From Lineus longissimus (lineage: Eukaryota; Nemertea; Pilidiophora; Heteronemertea; Lineidae): 64,000 bases of DNA. Position 1 is the first letter of the stretch. Every line of letters begins with the position of its first letter. Position numbers and translations under genes: made by a program. Location: positions 14,014,599 to 14,078,598 of the forward strand of contig NC_088309.1 of NCBI RefSeq assembly GCF_910592395.1. Direction: 5' to 3'. Under the pieces are notes generated by a model, which saw only the letters and a list, made by a program, of their open reading frames with translations, was not told where the DNA came from and searched no databases. This document shows, in pieces, positions 54,969-64,000 of this stretch.

Positions 54969-55505
54969 TAGTCGGATTCAGTAAATGTCACTGACACTGC
55001 CCTTTTGGGTCGCTGTGCAAAAACTATTGGGCTGATTTCTTCAAAGTTTGGTTTTTCTTGAATCTAATTTCGGGACCCAACACAATTTCCAGGTTAGAGA
55101 TTTGCAAATTATAAAGAAAAAAATTGTCAACTTTGGAACCCTTTGGCCATTTTGGGGGAATCTGGAGGGCGCGATTTTTTTGATGGATAGTTCTAAATGA
55201 AACTTGGTAGCTTTAAAGATACACACGAAAAAAAATTAACCTGAACATTTCAGCAAAATGCATCGAGAAATAAGCAGTACAGAGGAGAAAATGTCAAAAT
55301 CAATACACTAAGTCACACTACGTCAATCAGAATGTACACCAATACATACAAAAAAAATTATTTCGTAACCATGGTTACTGAAATATGAAAATCCTCTTGG
55401 GTCCCGAAATTAGATTCAAGAAAAACCAAACTTTGAAGAAATCGGCCCAGTAGTTTTTGCGCAGCGGCCCAAAAGGGCAGTGACATTTACTTATGAATCC
55501 GATTA
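54969..55505. mobile_element. 537-bp MITE with long TIRs and TA duplication
   Basis: Arms of about 110 bp (54969-55085 and 55398-55505) start TAGTCGGATTCA / TAATCGGATTCA and share ATTTCTTCAAAGTTTGGTTT and AATCTAATTTCGGGACCCAA, flanked by TA on each side. Non-coding interior. A decayed right end occurs at about 58600-58680. Confidence 0.85.
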
Positions 55506-55679
55506 TAGGGCTGTCTTGTAACTATGTTTTTTCATATGTTATACTATACCCTACTCTATATCAGTATAACAGTGATGGCATGCATGCATGGTCGGGACAT
55601 GATGGCTGACTGCTTGATTTCAACATTATCAGTGACCACATGACAATCAGAGACCACCTGGGGAGAAGGGCTGAGCTAC

Positions 55680-56040
55680 ACTCAATTCAGAATCAAACAA
55701 AAACCTTGCATCTCCCAAAATGGCGGATGCCGTCATTGGGTTGAGATTAGAGTCAAGCCAGAACCTTTCGTTACACTATGCGCTTTTAAACTCATTTTGA
55801 TGGGTTATATTGACGTAGACACTACTCATCGGGTAAATATTCATTAAAAATAGTTGCTTTAACTTTTGTAAATGTGTCGCGAGTGCTCAAACAACCATTT
55901 TTGTCAGTGATTTCCATGCTCCGTTCACCCGCTGTATAAATGTACAGAACTAACGTTGTAGCAAATGCATGCGGGAGACACATCCACTGATATGACTGAG
56001 TGTGTAGTACGTGAATCCAAAGTCCAAAAGTAAATAAGTT
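55680..56040 (+). repeat. R21 repeat family member
   Basis: AAAATGGCGGATGCCG, GAACCTTTCGTTACA, GACACTACTCATCGGGTA and TGTGTCGCGAGTGCTC match the copy at 54460-54966. Confidence 0.65.
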
Positions 56041-56194
56041 AACACACGATGTCAACTGGTAATATGATAATATGATTGCTAACGGTGATCCAAGCTATTT
56101 GAATGTAATATTCATACGTAAACTCGTGATTGTAAGCAAATCTTTTGTAATAGATTAGGCCCCACAACCCAATTTTCACTTCGAGTACATGGAG

Positions 56195-56312
56195 TAGGCC
56201 TATGCACATGCATGCCATGTATGCCATTACAGGGGCCTACATGCATGGACCTATAGGCCTATGCACATGCATGCCATGTATGCCATTACAGGGGCCTACA
56301 TGCATGGACATT
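56195..56312. repeat. 59-bp perfect tandem duplication
   Basis: TAGGCCTATGCACATGCATG... is repeated exactly at 56195 and 56254. Confidence 0.95.
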
Positions 56313-57151
56313 TTCGCTATCTGCTAATAGGACCAGGAGTATGAGTTGACTAAATTGATGATCTTTCTCTTCTTATAGTTAAACTAGTCTTATATTTACT
56401 ACCCAAGCCTTGGACAGGGCAGGCTTTATTGTTGACGTGGCGAATTGGTGTGTTCATTGTGCCTGCTGAATGAAAAAAACATTCAGGGAGTGTCTTGACA
56501 CTAATGACAGCTGTAAGTGTTGGACCCGATATTGTCATAACGTCTCGATGATGTCATGGTGTCCTGACCTATACTTAATCCTTAATCCCTCTTACTCATA
56601 GAATATATATTGTAGGTTGGCATTTTGTGTTTTGCACTTTACCTTTTGCAGCTCATGATAAGCCGAGGCTGATATTTCCCGAGGTAGACCTAACTTAGTT
56701 GTGATGTTTTGAGTGACATTAATTTGACAGTCATGACAGTGTATCTTGTGTGCTAAAGCATACAAAATGATGTCAAAACATGGTACCACTACAAGAATGA
56801 GAACCCAACTTTGGTGGAGAATTTGGTCATTTCTCCAGAGGCTGCTGGTAGTGCTATTGCTAATGCTAAGTGCGTAATCTAAAGAACCTTTTCTTGGCAA
56901 TGGTATGATTTACTGATGCAACCAGAGAAGAAATCAGAAGAATGGAGAAAGATTGAGCAAATTATTCTGTAAACATTGTTCTGATCTGAATTAAAAGCAT
57001 TGATGTGTAGTTTGTACCTGGTTATCTTCTACCTTAATACCTTGCCTGGCCTCTCATCATTTAATAACGTTAGTAGCAAATCAGAATGTCTTGTACTATA
57101 AAACTTAATGAAAAAATTAATGTTAATATGTTTTCTCATCATCTTTTACAG
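56313..57151. other. No firm gene; one exon-like stretch
   Basis: On plus, about 56760-56880 reads VKTWYHYKNENPTLVENL and ISPEAAGSAIANAKCVI before a stop. It looks protein-like but has no convincing splice acceptor. An A-rich 57108-57118 precedes the next acceptor. Confidence 0.3.
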
Positions 57152-57261
57152 AAATGTTCCATTTCAACATTTTTGGTGACTTCATCACAGATGACCTGGA
57201 TAGAGGAGCTGAGCTAGCCTCGATTTGGAATGAACAGTGTCCCTCAAACATGAAAGCTTAG
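57152..57261 (+). pseudogene. Possible terminal exon paired with 52925-53138
   Basis: After a strong acceptor (CATCTTTTACAG) the phase-1 frame reads EMFHFNIFGDFITDDLDRGA and SIWNEQCPSNMKA, then TAG at 57259-57261. The phase fits the donor at 53138. No family is recognised; the pairing across 4 kb is inference. Confidence 0.4.
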
Positions 57262-59585
57262 GTTCGCAGTGATGCGAAGATCTACTTGATTCCACAGTGC
57301 ATCACATATAAAGATGGACTTATCACTCTCCTTGAATAATTTCTGGTTTCGTGTGTGCATAGCTTTTGGGGAATAAGTTTCTGTCAGATTCACAAGAGGA
57401 GCTCTCCAAAATGAATAGCAGTACATTAGCTCCCTTCACATTCTTTAGCAGTGCTGTCCAAAATGAGCTTGTAGATTGCCACTTCTGTCTGCTGTCATAA
57501 TCCTGTTCAGTCACCCTGAGCATGCAAAGTGTCAAGCTTGGTGATGGTCAATATTGTCATGACTGTAATGTAGTACATGTGTCTTTGTTCTTGCGATGTA
57601 ATTAATAGGTAGAGCACAAGGCACTAACCCACCTACCCACTCTGCATGTCTGTCCTATCCTGTCCTCATCTATGTTGTACAATGTATGTGTGTGTCTTTA
57701 ATAGCTAGTTTCACCTTCATTTCTCATGTTTCACCTGATATGAATCTCCTATCACCTGCCAGTCATCTAGCTGGTATTACAATGGTAATGTATAGCCAGT
57801 TCCATTAGCAATTAGTCAAGTGACCATGAGATCTGTGTCAGTATTGTCACATTAACTAAATGTGCCTAATCATGTGAATAAATCATATCAATTTTGGCCG
57901 AGCTAAAATGCTGTGAGATAGGACAGGATAGATTGCAAAATGAGTAGCCCAGTCCCAAGTCTGGGACAGGAAGGGTCAGGCTGTAAAGCCTTTCCCTTTC
58001 TGAAGTGTGAGGGGTGCCTGGCCTTTTTAACATTTCAGGTATGGTTTTCAAATACCTAAAATGATGGAAGCTGAGGACATTACAAAATTTACATTTTACA
58101 GGCTTACTTGAAATCCCTCAAATACAAGTCACGCACTCATTTATTTTCGTTAGCTTTTATTATCAAAAATTGAAGAGAATTATTTAATCATATCATGCTA
58201 CGTATCAATCATTGTACATGTCCAATGGTTAAGGCATAGGCCTAAGTCTCAGAAAAATTTTAGAGAAAGTTCAAGACAAACATTCAATCAATTGAATCTG
58301 TGTTTCTTTCAGTTTTACCTCACTTGGATGCTACATACATGTATATCATGTCGATTTTGACAAGGATTAGTATTTGAATTCTTCATGACATTTCTGTTTA
58401 AATTGATTTCATCTTTAAAAGGCATACACCATTCGTTAAAATGTTTGATATTGAAAATTTGCAATTGTTGTAGAAATATGTACTAAATTATAAATCCAAC
58501 GTTACGGCATTCTGTATGAGTGGATTTCTATTTAATCGGACCACAATTAAATCAAACGGCCTGCCCCTTAAATAGTGCTAACTTACATTTAAAACTAAGT
58601 TATGTTGGGAAACGTAACTTTGAAGAATTTAGCCCAGTAGTTTTTGCAGTCATCAAAATGACAGTGACATGTACTTTTGAAAGAACCTAGGCTGATTTGT
58701 CTTGAACTACACTTCAAATGACTCGTCAAGACTGCATGTACTGCTTGCTCAAAAGGTTGGCATTTGTGTACTTGCCTCGTTTGTGTTAACTTGTACTGCG
58801 AAGGATTCGCCTTGCCCAATGATTGTTCATCTGTCAGCAAAAAAAATTTTTTATTACATGTACTATTGTGGGATATCAAAAAGCTTGGCTGTGCATCACC
58901 CTAGTCAGGAATGTCTATGACAAAGAGTCAAAAATAAACAATTCAATTAGTGATAAAAATAGTAGGTGAACTTGGTCCATTCAAGATCAACTCTCAGGTT
59001 CATGAAAATCTTCCTCAGTTTCTGTGAATCCAAACAAACTGTATTTGATGTCAAGCTCTAGAATGCTTTTACTGCTTGCTGCATGGTCGTGATCATGCAT
59101 TGACTGGACTGGTTTTTCACAACCAAAGCTTCACAGTAAATGATATGAAGTTCCAGATAACATTTGTTAACTGGAGTTCTTGGCTGGTGACCATTCATAA
59201 AAGTAATGGACTGGTTTGATTTTAAGCTCAACTTCACATATTTGATATAAATTTCCAGACTGCAGTCACTTGTTCTCTTCTGGGTTGTCACTGTTGCACG
59301 AACCATCACAGTTTATAAGGTTGACTTTCTAGTGTTATTAATTTTCAACTTTTGATCACACTCATTATATGAAGTTATGTGCACAGTCAGATGTATCTTA
59401 CAAAGCTCCTCCATTTCAGTTTTTAAACTTCGCACATGGCCATCATGGTTGGGGGACGTTCAGTGTTCTGCTAATTGTCTCATCTTTCGTTGTATCTCTT
59501 GTCTGTCTCTCTGTTCAGTGTTTTTTTCTGTCTATCTTTGTAGATATCGGCATCAAGTCTTATTTCTACCAGAGTGTTGTGTCAC
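57262..59585. other. No gene; one decayed MITE end and a weak repeat
   Basis: 58600-58680 resembles the right arm of the MITE at 54969-55505 (TTTGAAGAATTTAGCCCAGT, TTTTTGCAGTCA). Near 59110 and 59215 GGACTGGTTT... is repeated once in diverged form. No other feature. Confidence 0.5.
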
Positions 59586-59720
59586 AGGCTTTTGAAGTTT
59601 AAATCATAAAAAGCACCAATTCAATAGGCCTACTGACAATGCCAATGCTCACTATATAGAAGAAAGTACATTGTCAGTAGGCCTAGACAGTTTTTAAACT
59701 TCAGAAGCCCTTGGTTGTGT
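59586..59720. repeat. Foldback with perfect 17-bp inner stem
   Basis: TAGGCCTACTGACAATG (59625-59641) is the exact inverse of 59669-59685, with a 27-base loop. Outer arms (GGCTTTTGAAGTTTAAA and TTTAAACTTCAGAAGCC) extend it. Confidence 0.85.
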
Positions 59721-61268
59721 CACCTGAACTGATGTGTCTTTAGGCCACTTCTTGCTGTCTTTTGCTAACACAATTATAAGAAGTCCAGCCATTGTCTTTA
59801 TAGTAGATCATAACCTTTTAGTCTTGGATTTCAGATATTGCAACTTTATGTCAGTATTATAAATACCCTGGCTTTATTTTGCATAATAACCCTATAATCA
59901 AATGGTTATGATCGAACTTAAACGAAAACCTTTTATTCGCAGAATGAAATTGATAACAAATGATAATAACAAAGTATAATGTGGTTCACAGGATCCTATT
60001 TCAGAGCTAAGGCAGGATATTGTCAATAGTGGTTCACAGCAGAAACTGTATTTTGTGAAATACTCTTCGGTCTTGTATACTCCTTTTTTGTCTTCAATTT
60101 TGTTGGACAAATAATGATCAAGCAAGTAGTAGTCTAAGTTGTCCCTACAAGTACTAGGGTTTTAGTTGTGGATCTTGGTGCAAGTGTAATGAAGTTGGTA
60201 TAAATTGCGATACCGTGAACTACAGGCTCTGGCGTGTCACTGATGAAAGAAAACTCTATAAAACTATGCTTTTTTGGACAGGGATTTAATTACCCTATCC
60301 AATCAGGTGGACAGAGAAATGGACAAATCAAAAAAATCTGACATGAAATAATGGACAAGATTTATAGACAAAAATAACTTGGCATAGAGACTTGCTTTTT
60401 CAGAGTTTATTAAGGAGGGTATGGGAAATGTTGTAGGGAGTTTTAGAAATATAGAGGGGGGTGAGGGGGGGGTTACCAACAAAGATTTTCACATGCACTC
60501 AAAAACTAGTTGATTTATCTCATCTAAGGTTCAAAGAAATGTATACTTTATGAGGGGTTAGAGTATAATGTCAAACTCGACGTTCCGACCTGGGCCAAAC
60601 TTGACAGTTTTGGCCATCTACTGGACAACTAAAAATTATGCTGTAATGCATTACAGCTCCTCCCCCCCCCCCCCCCCCCCCACAAAAAGTGCTCCCCTCC
60701 CAAAAAGAAAAAAATCTTATGGCTAGATATCAACTAAAGTCCTGGTGAATATGTTTATCTGTAGACGATTTTTAGAAAAATGAATGAAAAAATTTAATGT
60801 TCTTACTGAAGTAAATTCCAACCATTGCTTTTCCACAAAAAGCGTAGACCTAATAATAATTAGAGATCAAATGCATGTTTTAGGAAATGATTGTTTTTTA
60901 AAAAGTCAACTGTTCTAGTCAAGTTTTCTGTACACTAACTGGTTTTGAAATGGGACATTTAAGACTTAGATTTGAAATGATACATTTACAATTTACATTT
61001 GCTAATTATTGTAGTTATCATCACATTAGATGGTTTGTTGTACGGTGACCCTGCCGCTTAAGAGTTTACAGTTTATCTTTATTAGTGCTAGTTTTGTAAT
61101 GATAAAAAAGCTCAGTATTCTGTAACATGTCCTTCTTCTGGTATTTTGTTGTGTCTTTGATAGTTGTTGGACAATGTTATTCTCTTGTATTCTATGTACA
61201 CTTATGTAAGAATACATTTGTCTTTATTGTTGTTGAAACTGCGTGTTATTTTTGTTGTTTTGTTCCAG
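59721..61268. other. No gene; C-run
   Basis: A 20-base C tract at 60662-60681 and a G-rich tract near 60460-60475; otherwise nothing. Confidence 0.55.
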
Positions 61269-61366
61269 CTTGCCATGCATAGGCCGAAATCTGTGTATGA
61301 CTGTATATTTGTCCAAACTACTTCAGATGACCTTGGATTCTGGAAGTGGAATGTTGGAAAAAGTAA
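61269..61366 (+). pseudogene. Possible host exon truncated by an LTR
   Basis: After TTTGTTCCAG the frame reads LAMHRPKSVYDCIFVQTTSD and DLGFWKWNVGKS, then meets the presumed LTR start TGTCTGAG at 61367. The stop TGA would lie within the LTR. No family is recognised. If correct, the second gypsy element inserted into a coding exon. Confidence 0.35.
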
Positions 61367-61554
61367 TGTCTGAGAGCTGTTCATAATTGGCGCCTTGTAT
61401 CTTGTTGTCCCTACTGCGGCTGCGCAGTAATAATAAAGTTGTTACATGATGGCTGACTTGCGAGTTCGGTCGAGTCTGTTCACGGTCCATCTAAAACCGA
61501 TTTATCCGGCACTCAAAGGCGTCCCTGCCGAGTTCTAGCCCTCCGGATAATACA
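61367..61554 (+). repeat. Presumed 5' LTR of the Mag-like element
   Basis: Inferred from TGT...ACA ends, an AATAAAG polyadenylation-like word near 61430 and the adjoining primer-binding sequence. The matching 3' LTR is outside the window, so the left boundary (61367) is uncertain. Confidence 0.6.
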
Positions 61555-61587
61555 TTGGCGACGAGTACGACCAGGTGAGAACCTAAG

Positions 61588-62898
61588 ATGACAGACAATC
61601 TTGAAATAAGCGCTGTCAAGGCGTTTGATATGAGCGGTGATCCAAACACGCTGGGTACAAAATGGCTAAAATGGCACCGTGGATTTCAATACTACGTAGA
61701 TGCGAAGGCGATTACAGCCGATGCCCGCAAGTGTTCGTTGCTTCTCCACTGTGCGGGGGAGGCAGTCCAAGATCTTTTTGAGACCCTTACAGACCCTGGC
61801 CCAGCCGTGACGGTGGATGCTGACGGCCGTGCTGTAGCTGATCGGGCTACCAACTATGAGAAGGCATTACGTACACTAAATGCACACTTCGTACACAAGG
61901 TTAACGAACCATACGAAAGACATGTGTTTCGGGCTATGCAGCAGGAAGCAGACGAAACTGTGGATCAATTCGTGGCAAGGCTGCGTAGACAGGCACAGTT
62001 TTGTAACTTTACTAACGGTGATGCGGATATTCAGGATCAGGTTATCGATAAATGTAAGTCATCCAAACTTCGTAGGAAACTCCTAGAAAAAGTTGATCTG
62101 ACTCTAAAGCAAGCACAGGACTTGGCCAGAGCTCTAGAAGCGGTCGATTACCAAATGAAGTCAATGGACCTAGGCACTAGTGAAAAAGCTGACTCAGGTG
62201 CAAGCTCTAGTGCTGACTCTGTAAATCGTGTTTCACACTCGTCCAAGAGGGGGAGTGCCAGTGGCGGCAAGCCCAAGCATGATTACAGAGGGCCCAAAGG
62301 TGGTCCAAAAGGGCAGAAGAAAGGCAAATGTTATCATTGTGGCAACGAAGGTCACTTTGGTAAAGATGATTGTTGTCCTGCTAAAAATGTAGAATGTCGC
62401 AAATGTGAAAAGATGGGACATTTCGCCAAGGTTTGCAGAACAAAGCAAGGCCACAAGAAGCAGTATCACGTGACTGAGTCCAAACGGGATTCAGCTGACG
62501 AGGAGCTGTATTTGATATATTCGGCGAGAGATTCAAGTTCAGAAATTCAGGTCGATGTTGGTGTGTCAGGCAAAAATGTGCAATTCACCGTCGACACTGC
62601 CGCATCAGTGTCAGTCATTCCGCATGAGTTATATCAGGAAAAATTCAAGGATGTGTTGCCATTGTCTCCAACCAATGTGAAATTGAAAAGCTATTCCGGT
62701 GATGAAATTCCAGTCATGGGCGAATTTAAGGTCGAGGTTTGCTACAATGGGCAAACGGCTTCGCTCCCTCTGTACGTCACCAAAGGCAAAAGAGTAGCAT
62801 TGTTTGGGCGCAATTGGCTTAGTGTGATCAAGCTAGATTGGCATCGTTTGTTCAGTGTGATGTCACTCACAAGTGATCCTGAAATTCAGAAAGTGTAA
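61588..62898 (+). CDS. Mag-like Gag and protease
   Basis: ATG at 61588 (MTDNLEISAVKAFDM). The capsid-like region has KWHRGFQYYVDAKAI, LLHCAGEAVQDLFETL and QQEADETVDQFVARLRRQ. Two zinc knuckles follow, CYHCGNEGHFGKDDC (one extra Asp) and CRKCEKMGHFAKVC, then an aspartic protease with VDTAASVSVIP and a GRNWL word. A stop TAA at 62896-62898 ends the frame, though the downstream RT continues in the same frame, so TAA is either a point mutation or a natural gag-pol stop. 436 residues. Confidence 0.92.
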   Translation: MTDNLEISAVKAFDMSGDPNTLGTKWLKWHRGFQYYVDAKAITADARKCSLLLHCAGEAVQDLFETLTDPGPAVTVDADGRAVADRATNYEKALRTLNAHFVHKVNEPYERHVFRAMQQEADETVDQFVARLRRQAQFCNFTNGDADIQDQVIDKCKSSKLRRKLLEKVDLTLKQAQDLARALEAVDYQMKSMDLGTSEKADSGASSSADSVNRVSHSSKRGSASGGKPKHDYRGPKGGPKGQKKGKCYHCGNEGHFGKDDCCPAKNVECRKCEKMGHFAKVCRTKQGHKKQYHVTESKRDSADEELYLIYSARDSSSEIQVDVGVSGKNVQFTVDTAASVSVIPHELYQEKFKDVLPLSPTNVKLKSYSGDEIPVMGEFKVEVCYNGQTASLPLYVTKGKRVALFGRNWLSVIKLDWHRLFSVMSLTSDPEIQKV

Positions 62899-64000
62899 GA
62901 TAAGTACCCTCATGTGTTCTCAAATGAGATGGGTACCATCCGTGGCTACAAGGCCGATATTCGCTTGAAAGAATCATGTAGTCCAGTGTTCAAGAAAGCT
63001 AGGCCTGTTCCATATGCTCTAAGGGAGAAAGTAGGCCTAGAGTTAGATAGATTAGAGAAAGCGGGTGTGTTGGAAAAATGTACCACAAGTGAATGGGCAT
63101 CACCCATTGTTGTTGTACCTAAAAGTGATGGACAGATTAGGGTCTGCGGAGACTATAAAGTGACAATAAATCCGCTGATAGAGGATAATGCGTATCCATT
63201 TCCAACCTCAGAGGACTTGTTTGCAACGCTAGCCGGTAGTGAGGTATTCTCAAAGATTGACCTCAGCCATGCATACCAACAGTTGGAATTGACGGAGAAT
63301 TCGAGGGAACTCTGTACTATAAATACGCATCAGGGATTATATAGATACAGAAAACTACCATTCGGGATTAAATCAGCGCCCTCTATATTCCAATCCGTGA
63401 TGGATAGAATCCTAGGAAACCAGAAGGGTGTGGCAAGCATTCTCGATGACATTCTCATTGGGACCAAGATTCCCGAGCACGTGGATAGCCTGGACACAGT
63501 GCTAAAGCAGTTGGCAGATCACAATGTGGTTGCCAAAAGACCTTAATGCAAATTCAAAGTTCCAGAAGTGTCCTACTTTGGACATATGATAAACGCTGAA
63601 GGTCGCGCATGCATGAAAGACAAGGTTGATGCAATTCTGAATGCGAGAAAACCGGAGAATGTATCCGACCTGCGTACATTTCTAGGGATCGTGGGGTATT
63701 ATGGGTCGTTCATACCCAATATGTCGACCAAGTTCGCCCCGCTATACAGGTTGTTGCGCAATGATACTCCCTGGCAGTGGTCTCATGAGTGTGATGAGGC
63801 GCTGCAAAGTGTTAAAGACAAACTGACTGGTGATCGTATCTTGGTTCATTACGACCCTGCTAAGCCTCTCATCTTAGCTACCGATGCTTCGCCCACAGGA
63901 GTTGGAGCTTTGATTTCGCACTGCATGGAAGATGGATCCGAGAGACCGATAGCTTTTGCGTCGCGATCATTGACCGATAGCGAGCGTAATTATGCGCAAA
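62899..64000 (+). pseudogene. Mag-like reverse transcriptase and RNase H (partial)
   Basis: In the same frame as gag: RPVPYALREKVGLELDRLEK, WASPIVVVPKSDGQIRVCGD, FSKIDLSHAYQQLEL, KLPFGIKSAPSIFQSVM and ASILDDILIGT (catalytic DD, ILDD variant). TAA at 63544-63546 interrupts just before CKFKVPEVSYFGHMI. It then continues through FLGIVGYYGSFIPNMSTKF and the RNase H start LILATDASPTGVGALISH, to the window edge. With the upstream TAA it has two in-frame stops; integrase would lie beyond 64000. Confidence 0.9.

Larger units (their letters stand above)
61367..64000 (+). mobile_element. Mag-like Ty3/gypsy element, 5' part
   Basis: A presumed LTR (61367-61554), TTGGCGACGAGTACGACC next to it (primer-binding region), then gag, protease, RT and the beginning of RNase H, all in one frame. 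Two zinc knuckles in Gag, DTA protease and single-frame gag-pol are Mag-like features. The element runs off the right edge. Confidence 0.9.

Noticed and set aside
56592-56900. 102-codon minus-strand ORF
   Set aside because: No recognisable words, and the plus strand of the same stretch looks more protein-like.

Overview
This is eukaryotic, animal DNA with no prokaryotic signature: GT-AG introns of about 115 bp, exon-sized reading frames, and a very dense, nested mosaic of transposable elements and tandem repeats. The families present (Helitron with a ULP-like protease, PIF/Harbinger, pogo/Tigger, CR1/L2-like non-LTR elements, Mag-like and other Ty3/gypsy elements, foldback elements) and the frequent AGGCCTA words fit a marine invertebrate such as an echinoderm, hemichordate or lophotrochozoan. 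I cannot fix the phylum from the sequence alone.

Layout. 1-10.3 kb: a minus-strand, multi-exon Helitron-type gene (duplicated N-terminal exons, a ULP1-like cysteine protease domain, 20 basic 17-residue repeats, a DUF6570-like zinc region, duplicated acidic exons, then the Helitron Rep N-terminal domain). It is split by a 3.2 kb foldback element with a 9-bp target duplication, which itself contains a TTAA-flanked element and a 31-bp palindromic insertion. 10.3-16.8 kb: a 143-bp tandem array with YY1-like motifs, a spliced RPA-like OB-fold gene fragment, a foldback and a 5'-truncated non-LTR retrotransposon. 16.8-20.4 kb: a complete PIF/Harbinger transposon with intact transposase and an antisense Myb/SANT-like partner whose exons interlock. 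20.4-25.4 kb: mostly unrecognised sequence with small inverted and tandem repeats.

25.4-34.9 kb: a 594-bp tandem array invaded by a 1-kb hairpin-ended repeat carrying nuclear-receptor-like DR3 motifs, a truncated non-LTR reverse transcriptase, a decayed pogo/Tigger transposase and a second 1.1-kb copy of the DR3 repeat. 34.9-45.5 kb: short duplicated repeats, stem-loops and a second RPA-like pseudogene sharing an intron position with the first. 45.5-52.6 kb: a young Ty3/gypsy element on the minus strand (198-bp LTRs differing at one visible base) with two amber codons and a homopolymer frame break. 52.6-61.4 kb: a possible host split gene with a TATA-like promoter, carrying repeats in its putative intron. 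61.4-64 kb: the 5' part of a second, Mag-like Ty3/gypsy element that appears to have landed in an exon and runs off the window.

Almost every recognisable protein belongs to a mobile element. The only gene set that looks functional by eye is the Harbinger transposase. Its Myb-like partner and both gypsy pol genes carry premature stops.
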